The notes below the pieces were generated by a model. That model searched no databases, was not told where the DNA came from, and worked only from the letters and a program-made list of their open reading frames with translations. From positions 1 to 49,471 of the forward strand of contig DPOH01000246.1 of NCBI GenBank assembly GCA_003539755.1: 49,471 nucleotides of DNA, given 5' to 3'. A program made the position numbers and the translations under genes. This stretch comes from Clostridium sp. GTDB taxonomy: Bacteria > Bacillota > Clostridia > Clostridiales > Clostridiaceae. This document shows, piece by piece, positions 9,415 through 18,380 of this stretch (position 1 is its first letter; every line of letters begins with the position of its first letter).

Positions 9415-10326
9415 CTACTCCTTAACTCCACTATCTCCTACACCTTTAATAAACCATTTTTGAGCACATAAGAATAGTAGTAACAATGGTAATACAGTGA
9501 TTGTACTTGCCGCCATAACTTCTGGCCATTTTATCCCGTAAGCTCCCCCTTGTATAAAGAACTGCCTAAGTCCAGCAGATACTAAAAACTTTTCTGGGCT
9601 TTTTGTAATAAGGGATGGATACATATATTCATTATAATATGTAACAAAGCTTATTAATCCAAATGTTATAAAAGTAGGTTTTGTTAACGGAAATATTATT
9701 CTCCATAAAATTTTAAAATGAGAAGCTCCGTCTATTCTAGCTGCTTCAATAAGACTTTTATTAATCTGTAAAAAAGCCTGACGTAATAAAAATATTCCAA
9801 ATACATTAGAAAGGTTGCTTACTATTATTCCTGTTAGTGTGTCTATTAATCCTACTTTTGAAAGCATAATATAACATGGTACATAAGTTACAGCAGATGG
9901 AAGCATATATGTACACATGATAATTCCAAATAATAATGTCCTTCCTCTGAATTTAAATTGTGTTAATGCATATGCAATCATTGCCCCACTAATAACTTGA
10001 AATAATACTTCAACAGATGCTACAAATAAGCTATTTCCAAGATACACTTCAAAAGGTGCTTCCTTGAAAACATTAATAAAATTATCAAATTTAAAACTGC
10101 TGGGAATTAAATTAAATCTAGAAGAAAAAATTTCATCCTTAGTTTTTAATGCATTAAAAAACATCCAAAGGAAAGGAAAGAATGTTATAAAGCTTATTCC
10201 TGCTAATATTATGTGCCTTATTACTTGTATAATTTTCTGTTTTAATGTAGTAACCTCTTTAAAATCTATATCTTCATATTTCTCCTTTGATTCAATACTA
10301 CATTCTGCTATCGAATTAATATCCAT
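9415..10326 (-). CDS. ABC importer permease, MalG/UgpE type
   Basis: About 303 residues with six predicted membrane helices. The binding-protein-dependent transport signature with the EAA loop reads SLIEAARIDGASHFKILWRIIFPLTKP, where it contacts the ATPase. The N-terminal ~30 residues are cytoplasmic and charged. The start is placed at ATG 10326, which has GGGGTGAT upstream; the longer frame would begin at an unsupported TTG. It is the last of three genes (binding protein, permease, permease) that read as one operon. No ATPase gene follows, so a shared ATPase of the UgpC/MsmK kind encoded elsewhere is expected. Confidence 0.92.
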   Translation of the reverse strand: MDINSIAECSIESKEKYEDIDFKEVTTLKQKIIQVIRHIILAGISFITFFPFLWMFFNALKTKDEIFSSRFNLIPSSFKFDNFINVFKEAPFEVYLGNSLFVASVEVLFQVISGAMIAYALTQFKFRGRTLLFGIIMCTYMLPSAVTYVPCYIMLSKVGLIDTLTGIIVSNLSNVFGIFLLRQAFLQINKSLIEAARIDGASHFKILWRIIFPLTKPTFITFGLISFVTYYNEYMYPSLITKSPEKFLVSAGLRQFFIQGGAYGIKWPEVMAASTITVLPLLLLFLCAQKWFIKGVGDSGVKE

Positions 10327-10383
10327 GAAATCACCCCATAAATTCAAATATATAAGCCAACAAATACTTCAATGCATTCAACT

Positions 10384-11274
10384 TTAATAATGCACCCATT
10401 TTTTTGATACTATAAATTGTATTCCTGATAATGTTCCTATAATTATCAACATTACAGTAGCAACTGCTGTAGCCTCCCCAATATTAAAATTTTCAAATGC
10501 AGTCTGATAATAATAATACAATAATGTCCTTGTACTGCCTGCTGGACCACCTTGAGTTAATACCTGAATTTGGTCATATGCTTGAAGAGAATTAATAGTT
10601 GTTATGATTGTAAGAAAGAAAGTAGTTGGTGATATTAATGGTATAGTTATATTTTTAAATTTTCTAAATGAATCTGCTCCATCAACAGAAGCAGCTTCAT
10701 ATAATGACTCTGGTACTTTTTCCAATGCTGTCAAATAGAATACCATTGCCCATCCCAATCCTTTCCATACTGTAACTATTATCACTCCTAAAAGCGCAGT
10801 GTCTGAGCTTTTAAGCCACTGACATGATGGCATATTGAAAAAATTTAATACTTGGTTAGCGAGTCCATAACGAGGCTCAAAAATCCAACTCCATACTATA
10901 GAAACTGCAACTGTAGGTGTAATCCATGGTGAAAAAATTATGGCTTTATATATTGAACTCCCACTTAATTTATCTTTAATAATATATGCAATTGCAAGTC
11001 CCCCAGCTAATGTAGGAATAAGAGTTCCCATTGTAAAAATAAGTGTGATTCTTAAGGATTCAAAAAAAGAATCACTATTAAATATACTAGAATAATTTTT
11101 CACTCCAACTATATTATAGCTAGAACTCATATAATCCCAATCTGTAAAACTCATAAATATAGACTGAATCATAGGTATAATCCAAAATATAATAAGTGGG
11201 ATTAATGCTGGCAGTATAAATAATAGTATGGTCATATTATTTTTAATTCTTTTTTTCTTTAATATAGCTTCCAT
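10384..11274 (-). CDS. ABC importer permease, MalF/UgpA type
   Basis: About 296 residues, six predicted helices, opening with the usual MalF-like segment LFILPALIPLIIFWIIPMIQ. The EAA loop is SLYEAASVDGADSFRKFKNI, and the C-terminal half has the TQGGPAGSTRTLLYYYY segment characteristic of sugar and glycerophosphodiester permeases. ATG 11274 was chosen because AAGGAGTG precedes it; the upstream in-frame ATG overlaps that ribosome site. It forms the membrane channel with the adjacent MalG-like protein. Confidence 0.92.
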   Translation of the reverse strand: MEAILKKKRIKNNMTILLFILPALIPLIIFWIIPMIQSIFMSFTDWDYMSSSYNIVGVKNYSSIFNSDSFFESLRITLIFTMGTLIPTLAGGLAIAYIIKDKLSGSSIYKAIIFSPWITPTVAVSIVWSWIFEPRYGLANQVLNFFNMPSCQWLKSSDTALLGVIIVTVWKGLGWAMVFYLTALEKVPESLYEAASVDGADSFRKFKNITIPLISPTTFFLTIITTINSLQAYDQIQVLTQGGPAGSTRTLLYYYYQTAFENFNIGEATAVATVMLIIIGTLSGIQFIVSKKWVHY

Positions 11275-11357
11275 AGAATCACACTCCTTCATTCAAAAAT
11301 TAAATATTGCTAGTACTTTATATATAAAAACACTGCACATGTTATTTTTTCTAAATA

Positions 11358-12680
11358 CTATTTATTATTAACTTTATCTAATTCCTCTTGCGCAATTTTT
11401 TGTGCTTCATCTAATGCTTCTTTAGCTGAAACATTTTCTAGCTCTACCTTATCTGCAGCATTCTTTAAAGCATCACTTATTTTCCCTCCTGTTGGATCTA
11501 TAAAAGCTTTTGAAGCATGTGCTGCCTGCATTGTTGGAACTAAAGCCTGTGGATTTTCAGAGATATGTTTTTTAAAATCTGGATCATTAACACTATCTTT
11601 ATTTACTGAAATATATCCTGATGCAATTGACCACTGAGCACTTACTTTCGGACTAGTAAAATATTTTATAAATTCATATGCCCCTTGTTTTTCTTCTTCT
11701 GATACATCCTTAGGAATTACTAAAAATCTACCTTCTGCTACTGGTTTTGATTCTTTTCCATCCTTAAATGCAGGTTGTTCTAATGCTCCTAATTTTTCAA
11801 AGTCTAAATCTCCTTGATCTCCTGATGAACCTGTATATCCAGCTGCTCTATCTTTCATAGCATCATCAACAGTATCATACCAGTATTGCCATCCTTGTCC
11901 ACCAGAATGAATCTTCATTATCTTTTCTTCATTAATCCATTTTCTAAAGCTATCCCAAGATTCAACCCATTCATCACTATTGATTAAAACTTGCTTTCCA
12001 TCTTCACTTAATATTTTTCCACCATTACTAAGCGCTGCATCTACCAAATTATCTGGTCCCCACATTGGATCCCATCCTGAAAATGATATATCTTCACCAT
12101 CTTTTTTTACTAACGTTCTTGCAGCTTCTGAAAGTTGTGTCCATGTTTTTATGTTTTCTGGATTTATCCCAGCATCTTTAAATGATTGTTTATTATAATA
12201 AAGTAATTGAGTTGTCCCAAATATAGGAAAAGCATATAACTTATCATTTTGTTTTCCACATTCAACTAATGCTTCTAAATAATCCGATTCATTATATTCT
12301 GAATCATTACTTGTATATTGACTAATATCAACTAATAAATCTTTTGCTCCAAGAGTATACTGTTTATCTGCCTCTAGCAGTGCAATTCCCGGACATTTTT
12401 TAGCAGCTATAGCAGCTTGAAGACTCTTATATGTAGCATCATAATCTTCCTGAGCTACCCCTTTAACTTCATATTTATCTTGAGATTCATTAAACTCAGT
12501 AATTATTTTCTGCATGTTCTCATCTAATTTTCCTCCAAGCCCATACCAATACTCAATTTGAATTTTCCCATTATCAGTTTTCTTAGCAGACCCTTGACCT
12601 GAATTTCCACATGCTGTTAAACTTCCAGCCATAATAGAAATAACAACTCCACTACAAATTTTCTTAATAAATTTATTCAT
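11358..12680 (-). CDS. Extracellular solute-binding lipoprotein, UgpB-like
   Basis: About 440 residues with a lipoprotein signal: MNKFIKKICSG start, hydrophobic core, lipobox SLTAC with Cys24 as the lipidated residue. ATG 12680 has GGGGGAT upstream; the longer frame only adds residues before the signal peptide. The mature protein is a family 1 binding protein (IEYWYGLGGKLDENMQKII, FPIFGTTQLLYYNKQSF, GRFLVIPKD). From memory, the order of motifs resembles UgpB, which binds glycerol-3-phosphate and glycerophosphocholine, but a sugar cannot be excluded. Its promoter shares an unusual operator with the choline permease and choline kinase genes, which favours a choline-containing substrate. It is the first gene of the importer operon. 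Confidence 0.85.
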   Translation of the reverse strand: MNKFIKKICSGVVISIMAGSLTACGNSGQGSAKKTDNGKIQIEYWYGLGGKLDENMQKIITEFNESQDKYEVKGVAQEDYDATYKSLQAAIAAKKCPGIALLEADKQYTLGAKDLLVDISQYTSNDSEYNESDYLEALVECGKQNDKLYAFPIFGTTQLLYYNKQSFKDAGINPENIKTWTQLSEAARTLVKKDGEDISFSGWDPMWGPDNLVDAALSNGGKILSEDGKQVLINSDEWVESWDSFRKWINEEKIMKIHSGGQGWQYWYDTVDDAMKDRAAGYTGSSGDQGDLDFEKLGALEQPAFKDGKESKPVAEGRFLVIPKDVSEEEKQGAYEFIKYFTSPKVSAQWSIASGYISVNKDSVNDPDFKKHISENPQALVPTMQAAHASKAFIDPTGGKISDALKNAADKVELENVSAKEALDEAQKIAQEELDKVNNK

Positions 12681-12727
12681 AAATATCCCCCTTTTTCTAT
12701 GTATATTCATAGTCACATCTTTTTAAA

Positions 12728-12787
12728 GTTCATTTTTTGAACAAGTAAATATTACCAATGTTCATTGTTCAATACAACACGTTCATT
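12728..12787 (-). promoter_or_regulatory. Importer promoter with GTTC-N7-GAAC operator and half-sites
   Basis: On the minus strand: -35 TTGTAT (12772-12777), 17-base spacer, -10 TAATAT (12749-12754). Six bases beyond the -10 is the palindrome GTTCATTTTTTGAAC (12728-12742), where a bound repressor would cover the transcription start. The spacer itself is filled by a tandem GTTCATTGTTC (12760-12770), and another GTTCA lies just upstream at 12781. The same arrangement, at the same offsets, is found in front of licB. Confidence 0.8.
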
Positions 12788-12821
12788 AATTTTTTTATTT
12801 TTTATAAGTAATCTTTTATGC

Positions 12822-12861
12822 AAAAAAAGATAAGTTCAAGCATAACATCTTGAACTTACCT
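12822..12861 (-). terminator. Terminator of the PTS operon
   Basis: On the minus strand GGTAAGTTCAAG and CTTGAACTTATC form a stem with an 8-base loop, followed at once by seven T residues. It lies about 75 bases after the IIC stop codon and before the importer promoter. Confidence 0.9.
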
Positions 12862-12937
12862 CTTTTCATTGATATTTTTAGTCTAATCTTATTTTTAAAT
12901 TTTAATAAAGGGTTATTTATATTGGTTAGTTTTAATA

Positions 12938-14284
12938 TTATGCTTGTATTCCATCTCCAGAGTTTTCAGCTGCTATTTCATCAGCATAAGCTAAAGCATC
13001 TGCTTTCTTGAAGAATGGGAAGTATACTAAAGCACCTATAACAATAACTACTAACTGCATTATGGCATATGGAACTCCACCAATTAGGAAACCTGAAAAT
13101 ACTGGAGGTGTTGTCCAAGGTGGCATTACTCCACCCATTGGAGGAATAATTTCTGAAGAAATAGTAAAGTAAAGTATTAATGCATTTAATGGTGGCACTA
13201 TAATAAATGGTACAGCCATTAATGGGTTCATTACTATTGGAGTACCAAATAGTATTGGTTCATTAATATTAAATAAGTTTGGAACTATTGCTAATCTTCC
13301 TAATTGTCTATATTGAGCAGATTTTGCTAAACATAGCATTACAATTGTAAGACCTAATGTTTCACCGCTACCAGTTAAATTAATGAAATTATCATAGAAT
13401 TGTTGAGTAACTATATGAGCACCATGAGCTAAATCTAATTGACCAGCTACTTGAAGAGCTGCATTATCAGCAGTATTTGGAGTTAAAATACCATTTACAA
13501 CTCCACCAACTGTTGTACCTCCATGGATACCGAAGAACCATAAGAATGGAACAAATAAAGCAATTATTAATGCACCAAATGCTGAATCTGAAGCACCTTG
13601 TAATGGTTTTTGAACAATCTTGTAAATAACTTCAACAAATGAAGTGTTACCAACATATTTAAATATAGCAAAGATAATTCCTGAAACTCCTAAAATAACG
13701 AATGCTGGTATTAATGCTGCAAATCCATTAACAACACCTTCTGGTACACCTTCAGGCATATGAATCTTAATATCCCTCTTAATCATTGAAGAATATATCC
13801 ATCCAACTATTAAACCAATAATAATTGCACAAATCATACCATTTGATCCAATCCAACTTCTTGGGATTACAGCATCAACTTTATATGCAATGCTTGGATC
13901 ATCTTTTACTGGATTAATAGTAGTAAAATCATTGATTAAAATGAAATAAGAAGACATTGCCATTATAGCACCTGACATTGGTTCAACGCCTTCATTCTTA
14001 GCATACATATAAGCTATACCTAGTACAGCTACAAGTCCCATAATACCCATTGAACTATTTTGAACTTTATAAAATAAGCTTCCCCAATCTGCACCAAATG
14101 TATTTGCACAAAAATCTTTGTAACCTTGAATTGGGAATTCAGGGATCAACAAGAATATTGATCCAATAATGTTTAGTGGTAATGTGAATAAGATACCATC
14201 CTTTAAAGCCTGCATAGCCTTTAAGTTAATGAATTTCATTACCACAGGAAGTACTTTTTCATTTACTGTTTGACTTACTGACAT
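12938..14284 (-). CDS. PTS Lac/cellobiose-family permease IIC
   Basis: A 448-residue polytopic membrane protein with the length and motifs of CelB-type IIC components: LKDGILFTLPLNIIGSIFLL, the FFGIHGGTTVGGV loop, NEPILFGTPIVMNPLMAVPF with the conserved Asn-Glu-Pro, and a C-terminal proline/glycine-rich MGGVMPPWTTPP segment. It transports and phosphorylates a beta-glucoside, chitobiose or lactose-like disaccharide; the exact sugar cannot be read. It is the last gene of IIA-IIB-IIC and is followed by a clear terminator. No phospho-beta-glycosidase is adjacent. The 183-base gap before it contains a small hairpin. Confidence 0.93.
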   Translation of the reverse strand: MSVSQTVNEKVLPVVMKFINLKAMQALKDGILFTLPLNIIGSIFLLIPEFPIQGYKDFCANTFGADWGSLFYKVQNSSMGIMGLVAVLGIAYMYAKNEGVEPMSGAIMAMSSYFILINDFTTINPVKDDPSIAYKVDAVIPRSWIGSNGMICAIIIGLIVGWIYSSMIKRDIKIHMPEGVPEGVVNGFAALIPAFVILGVSGIIFAIFKYVGNTSFVEVIYKIVQKPLQGASDSAFGALIIALFVPFLWFFGIHGGTTVGGVVNGILTPNTADNAALQVAGQLDLAHGAHIVTQQFYDNFINLTGSGETLGLTIVMLCLAKSAQYRQLGRLAIVPNLFNINEPILFGTPIVMNPLMAVPFIIVPPLNALILYFTISSEIIPPMGGVMPPWTTPPVFSGFLIGGVPYAIMQLVVIVIGALVYFPFFKKADALAYADEIAAENSGDGIQA

Positions 14285-14327
14285 AAAATTATTCCCCCTT
14301 ATAAATTTTATAATATGAATAATTACA

Positions 14328-14347
14328 AATAATACATTTGTATTATT
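14328..14347 (-). other. Intra-operon hairpin between IIB and IIC
   Basis: AATAATAC-ATTT-GTATTATT forms a perfect 8-bp AT-rich stem without a T-run. It could mark a processing site or protect the IIC transcript. The rest of the 14285-14467 gap shows nothing else except the IIC ribosome site. Confidence 0.4.
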
Positions 14348-14467
14348 AACACAAATTTATACGCCCCTATATAATTTTATCTTTGGCATAGAGATTTAAT
14401 ATTTTATATCTTCTTATTTGTAAATCTTATTAAGTACTCTTTTGTTTTAGCATTATTAAAAATATTT

Positions 14468-14773
14468 TTATTTGATTAATCTTTCAGCCAACTCTAATAC
14501 TTTTGCACCATTCATCATTCCATAATCAACCATAGGAATTACTTCTACCGGAATATTTTTAGGTCCACAAAGCTTTTTAGCATTTCCTAGTCTATATCCT
14601 ACTTGTGGTCCAAGTAATGCAACATCCATTGAATCTAAATACTTGTCTATTTGTGATTCTGGATAAGCAGCAATATCAACTTCTATCCCCTTTTTCTTAG
14701 CTGCATCCCTCATTTTATTTACTAAAACACTTGTTGACATTCCTGATGCACAAAATAGTTTGATTCTTAACAT
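14468..14773 (-). CDS. PTS Lac/cellobiose-family IIB
   Basis: The 101-residue length is normal for a stand-alone IIB of this family. The phosphorylated cysteine is Cys8 in IKLFCASGMSTSVLVNKM, followed by the LLGPQVGYRL segment that is also characteristic. It is a cytoplasmic phosphocarrier taking phosphate from IIA and passing it to the sugar bound by IIC. It follows IIA by 35 bases and is preceded by a GGGGGAG ribosome site. Confidence 0.94.
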   Translation of the reverse strand: MLRIKLFCASGMSTSVLVNKMRDAAKKKGIEVDIAAYPESQIDKYLDSMDVALLGPQVGYRLGNAKKLCGPKNIPVEVIPMVDYGMMNGAKVLELAERLIK

Positions 14774-14808
14774 AATTTACTCCCCCTTAAAATTGATTAA
14801 TTTTATTT

Positions 14809-15129
14809 TTACTTTAATAATGTATTTACAACTTTTCTTAATTCTATAATTTGTTCAATAAGATTTTTTTCAGATATTGCAGTCATAAGATGATCTTGAG
14901 CATGAACAAATAAAATAGAAAAATCTACTTTTTCTCCAGCTGCTTCTTTCTGAAGCATTTCTGTTTGTGAATCATGCGCTTTTGCTAGCGCATCATTTGC
15001 TAGCTGCATTTCTTTATCAGCCTCTTCATAATTGCTTTCATTTACATAATTGAGAGCTGTGTATGCATGATTTTTACAATCCCCTGCATTTATTATTATG
15101 TTCATTATTTGCATTTCTAATTGTCCCAT
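14809..15129 (-). CDS. PTS Lac/cellobiose-family IIA
   Basis: A 106-residue, all-helical type IIA. The active-site segment is FVHAQDHLMTA, with His76 and His80; the first His corresponds to the phosphorylated residue of the LacF/CelC family as I recall it, and Asp79 is part of the metal site that holds the trimer. ATG 15129 is preferred because GGGGGGGAAAG lies just upstream; a longer frame would extend back into the promoter. It is the first gene of the PTS operon, immediately behind the -24/-12 promoter. Confidence 0.93.
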   Translation of the reverse strand: MGQLEMQIMNIIINAGDCKNHAYTALNYVNESNYEEADKEMQLANDALAKAHDSQTEMLQKEAAGEKVDFSILFVHAQDHLMTAISEKNLIEQIIELRKVVNTLLK

Positions 15130-15175
15130 TATCTTTCCCCCCCATATAATCTTTTTCCTTACACTTATATATAAA

Positions 15176-15191
15176 GCAATATGTGTGCCAA
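15176..15191 (-). promoter_or_regulatory. Sigma-54 (-24/-12) promoter of the PTS operon
   Basis: On the minus strand TTGGCACACATATTGCTT carries the invariant GG (15188-15189) and GC (15176-15177) separated by exactly 10 bases, matching the consensus for RNA polymerase with SigL/RpoN. It lies about 47 bases before the IIA start. The divergent gene encodes a sigma-54 activator, which supports the call independently. Confidence 0.92.
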
Positions 15192-15224
15192 ACACTAAAC
15201 TTTTGCAAATATTTTTTAGTGTTT
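15190..15224. promoter_or_regulatory. Inverted repeat next to the -24 box
   Basis: AAACACTAAA (15190-15199) and TTTAGTGTTT (15215-15224) form a perfect 10-bp inverted repeat with a 15-base spacer, touching the -24 element. Its half-site CTAAACACT-like core is the same as in the repeat at 15377-15416, so both are likely binding sites of one protein. Confidence 0.75.
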
Positions 15225-15376
15225 ATTAATTAATACATGCTTCAATATTGCAATACTCCTCATTTAATGCTGTCTTACAATATAAAAAATTTTTTACAAA
15301 AATATATTTCCGAAAACCCTTATATAAATATTTTTTGCAACTGTTTACTTATTCTAATAGTGTATAAATTAAAACT

Positions 15377-15416
15377 TATAGTGTTTAGAAGAAAAAGTAC
15401 TTTTCTAAACACTATA
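15377..15416. promoter_or_regulatory. Upstream activator site (inverted repeat)
   Basis: TATAGTGTTTAGAA (15377-15390) and TTCTAAACACTATA (15403-15416) form a perfect 14-bp inverted repeat with a 12-base spacer. It is about 190 bases upstream of the -24/-12 promoter, a normal distance for an enhancer bound by a LevR/CelR activator. A third half-site-like AAACACTCTATA sits near 15548, just upstream of the activator gene, and may mediate autoregulation. The 15130-15602 gap contains no convincing gene. Confidence 0.8.
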
Positions 15417-15602
15417 CACTTTCTGTTTGACCTAAAATTTACATTTATGTTATTATTTTACTTAAGAACTAGTTATTTATTTTTCACTTACTACATTATT
15501 ACAGATTTCAAATTAATTATTTTATCTGTTTACATATCACTTTTATAAACACTCTATATATGAGAAAAAAATCAGTTTATTGAGATAGGAGGATAGATAA
15601 TA

Positions 15603-18275
15603 ATGACCAAACGGGAACAAATTTACCAAAAACTTTTGCAACTTAATTACCAAAAAGGTATAGATACAAAAACTCTTGCTTCCTTAATTAATATGTCCCG
15701 CGCCAACTTAAGCCATGAATTAAATGAACTATGCAAAGAAGGAAAACTATACAAATCATCTGGAAGACCTGTACTATTTTTCATTTCAAACAATAATATA
15801 CATAAAACACAATCCCAACTCGATTTATTAGCAAAAAATAACATTTCATTAAAACATGCCATAGAACAGGCTAAAGCCGCAATATTATACCCTCCAAAAG
15901 GTATGAATTCATTAATACTTGGAAAAACTGGTGTTGGTAAATCAATGTTTGCTTCATTAATGCATGATTACGCAGTAGAAATGAAAATAAAATCAAAGGA
16001 TTCTCCATTTATAATTTTTAACTGTGCTGACTATAGTAATAATCCTCAATTACTTACCTCTCAACTTTTTGGAGTAAAAAAAGGATCATATACTGGTGCT
16101 GAATGTGATAAGACAGGACTTATTGAACAAGCTGATGGAGGAATTTTATTTCTTGATGAAATTCATAGGCTTCCACCTGAAGGACAGGAAGCATTATTCA
16201 TTTTTTTAGATACAGGATCTTTTAGAAGATTAGGAGATTCTCAGCTTAGACATTCAGATGTATTAATAATTTCAGCTACTACTGAAAATCCTAATTCTGT
16301 ATTACTTGATACTTTTACAAGAAGGATACCAGTGGTTATTAATATTCCTTCATTAAAAGAAAGAACTTTAGAAGAAAGATTATTTTTAATAAAAAACTTC
16401 TTTAAATCTGAAAGCATAAGAATCAACAAGGAAATTTATGTTTCATTAAATTCAATGAGAGCTCTCTTATCATACGAATGTCCAAATAATATTGGCCAGT
16501 TAAAAAGTGATGTTCAACTGTTATGTGCAAAAGCATATTCAGAATTTTTAACAAATGTACACAATGATGTAAGAATTATCAGTAGGAACTTGCCTCCATA
16601 TATAAAAGAAGGTTTGTTCAAAGAAAAAGAACATAGAATCATATGGAATAATCTAATGAGCGAAGAAATAGAGTTCTTCAGATTTAATGGAAATTCAGAT
16701 AATACCAATGAAATATTTAATAATACTGATAACAATATCTATGATTTTCTTGAACATAAATTAACAAAGCTAAAATCCTTAGATATATCAGATATTGATA
16801 TAGAGAATATTCTTGAAAAAGACATAGCTAAGCACTTTCAAAATAATCCATCAGTCATATCTAAAGAATTCAGCAAAAAAAATCTTTTAACAATAATTCC
16901 AGAAGATATATTGAATTATTTTGATAAAATAGTTAATTATATAACATCAAAACTTTGTTTAAATTTTGATAATAACTTGTATACGGCATTTGCTCTTCAT
17001 ATAAATACTTTAGTAGATAGAATTCACAGTAAAAAAACTATCTTAAATCCTAATTTAGAAAAAATAGAAAAGCTATATCCTACTGAATTTTCAGTTGCCC
17101 TTGAAGTAAAAAGAATGCTTGATAATTATCTTCATGCTAATATTCCAATTGATGAAGCTGGATATATAACTTTATTTTTAATTCCAGATACAGCTAGCAG
17201 CACCTTTCATGATAAAGTAAAAGTTATACTTATTGCACACGGTGAATCAACTGCTACATCTATGAGTAATGTTGCAAATACTCTTCTTGGAGAAAATTAT
17301 GTTCTTCCAATTAATGCACCAATAGATGTGCCTCCTTCAAAGGTATTAGATCATTTAATACTCACAATAAAGGAGAATCCTACAAACGCAGGATATCTTC
17401 TACTAGTAGATATGGGATCATTAATTGCATTTGCAGATACTGTTCGAGAAGACTTAGGTGTAGAACTCAAAGTAATATCCTTAGCCTCAACTCTTCATGT
17501 ATTAGAATCAGCAAGAAAAGCTTTACTGGGACTATCATTAGATGAAATATATAATGATGTAATAATGATAAATTCATACTTACAAGTTCATAAAAATATT
17601 AATAAAAAAATTGCAGATACCAATAAGATATTAATATTAACTGCCTGCTTAACTGGAGATGGTGCCTCTTCAGCAATGAAGGACTTTCTATCAGCTAATC
17701 TAAGTATTGATAAAAATATATTTGAAATAATATGCTTAAGTTGTCTTGATAAAAATGATTTTAAAGAAATGATATTAAATTTCCAGAGCAATAATGAAAT
17801 TTTATTTTTAGTATCTTCTTTTCCTATTGATAATATTAAAATCAAACAATATTCTATGTCAGAAGCAATAGGTGGAAAATACCTAAAAGAAATGCAGATA
17901 TTAATTGATACAAAAACAACATTATTAAATATTCCAAAAGTAATAACTGAAACTGTACCAGAACTTCCTGGGGAAGAAGTATCAAACGATATAAATAAAT
18001 TTATAAATACTGTACAACAGAAAGCTTCTATTACATTGAATTCAGATAGACTTGTTGGATTAATACTACACATTTCATTTCTTATAAGTAAATTAATAAA
18101 AAATGAAGAGACTGCAATATATCCAAATAAAGAGGAGTTTATAAAAAATAACTTCAAATTATATAACTTAATAAAAAATACAATCGTACCTCTGAAAAAT
18201 AAATATAAAATTCAGCTTTCTGATAATGAAATATGTTATCTTATGAAACATTTTTCTATAAAAGAACACCTATAG
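15603..18275 (+). CDS. Sigma-54-dependent PTS regulator, LevR/CelR family
   Basis: An 890-residue activator with the full family architecture. There is an N-terminal winged HTH (residues 1-60, MSRANLSHELNELCKEGKLY). The AAA+ domain has Walker A GKTGVGKS (107-114), the sigma-54 contact loop GSYTGA (161-166, in place of GAFTGA) and Walker B GGILFLDE (179-186). A first PRD lies at about 440-530, an EIIA-Man-like domain holds the phosphorylatable His546 in IAHGEST, and a second PRD lies at about 790-885. Phosphorylation by HPr and by the cognate EIIB would tune activity according to sugar supply. The ATG follows AGGAGG. It is divergent from the PTS operon, whose -24/-12 promoter and upstream sites it should control. 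Confidence 0.94.
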   Translation: MTKREQIYQKLLQLNYQKGIDTKTLASLINMSRANLSHELNELCKEGKLYKSSGRPVLFFISNNNIHKTQSQLDLLAKNNISLKHAIEQAKAAILYPPKGMNSLILGKTGVGKSMFASLMHDYAVEMKIKSKDSPFIIFNCADYSNNPQLLTSQLFGVKKGSYTGAECDKTGLIEQADGGILFLDEIHRLPPEGQEALFIFLDTGSFRRLGDSQLRHSDVLIISATTENPNSVLLDTFTRRIPVVINIPSLKERTLEERLFLIKNFFKSESIRINKEIYVSLNSMRALLSYECPNNIGQLKSDVQLLCAKAYSEFLTNVHNDVRIISRNLPPYIKEGLFKEKEHRIIWNNLMSEEIEFFRFNGNSDNTNEIFNNTDNNIYDFLEHKLTKLKSLDISDIDIENILEKDIAKHFQNNPSVISKEFSKKNLLTIIPEDILNYFDKIVNYITSKLCLNFDNNLYTAFALHINTLVDRIHSKKTILNPNLEKIEKLYPTEFSVALEVKRMLDNYLHANIPIDEAGYITLFLIPDTASSTFHDKVKVILIAHGESTATSMSNVANTLLGENYVLPINAPIDVPPSKVLDHLILTIKENPTNAGYLLLVDMGSLIAFADTVREDLGVELKVISLASTLHVLESARKALLGLSLDEIYNDVIMINSYLQVHKNINKKIADTNKILILTACLTGDGASSAMKDFLSANLSIDKNIFEIICLSCLDKNDFKEMILNFQSNNEILFLVSSFPIDNIKIKQYSMSEAIGGKYLKEMQILIDTKTTLLNIPKVITETVPELPGEEVSNDINKFINTVQQKASITLNSDRLVGLILHISFLISKLIKNEETAIYPNKEEFIKNNFKLYNLIKNTIVPLKNKYKIQLSDNEICYLMKHFSIKEHL

Positions 18276-18284
18276 TAATCAAAA

Positions 18285-18293
18285 TGTTATAAT
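18285..18293 (+). promoter_or_regulatory. Extended -10 promoter of the RpiR gene
   Basis: TGTTATAAT is an extended -10 element (TG, one base, TATAAT at 18288-18293) about 88 bases before the RpiR start. No good -35 box is visible, as often tolerated by extended -10 promoters. Confidence 0.45.
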
Positions 18294-18380
18294 ATAGATT
18301 ATTAATAGTAAATATTTATCTATTAATGAAATTTAACCAAATAAATAACTACTGACTTTTGAAAAAGGTGGCTGAATATA

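Noticed and set aside
15237..15548. 103-codon plus-strand open frame upstream of the sigma-54 activator
   Set aside because: It runs through the activator palindrome, has no ribosome site, and its composition (Phe/Leu/Ile/Tyr-rich from AT-rich DNA) looks like noise.
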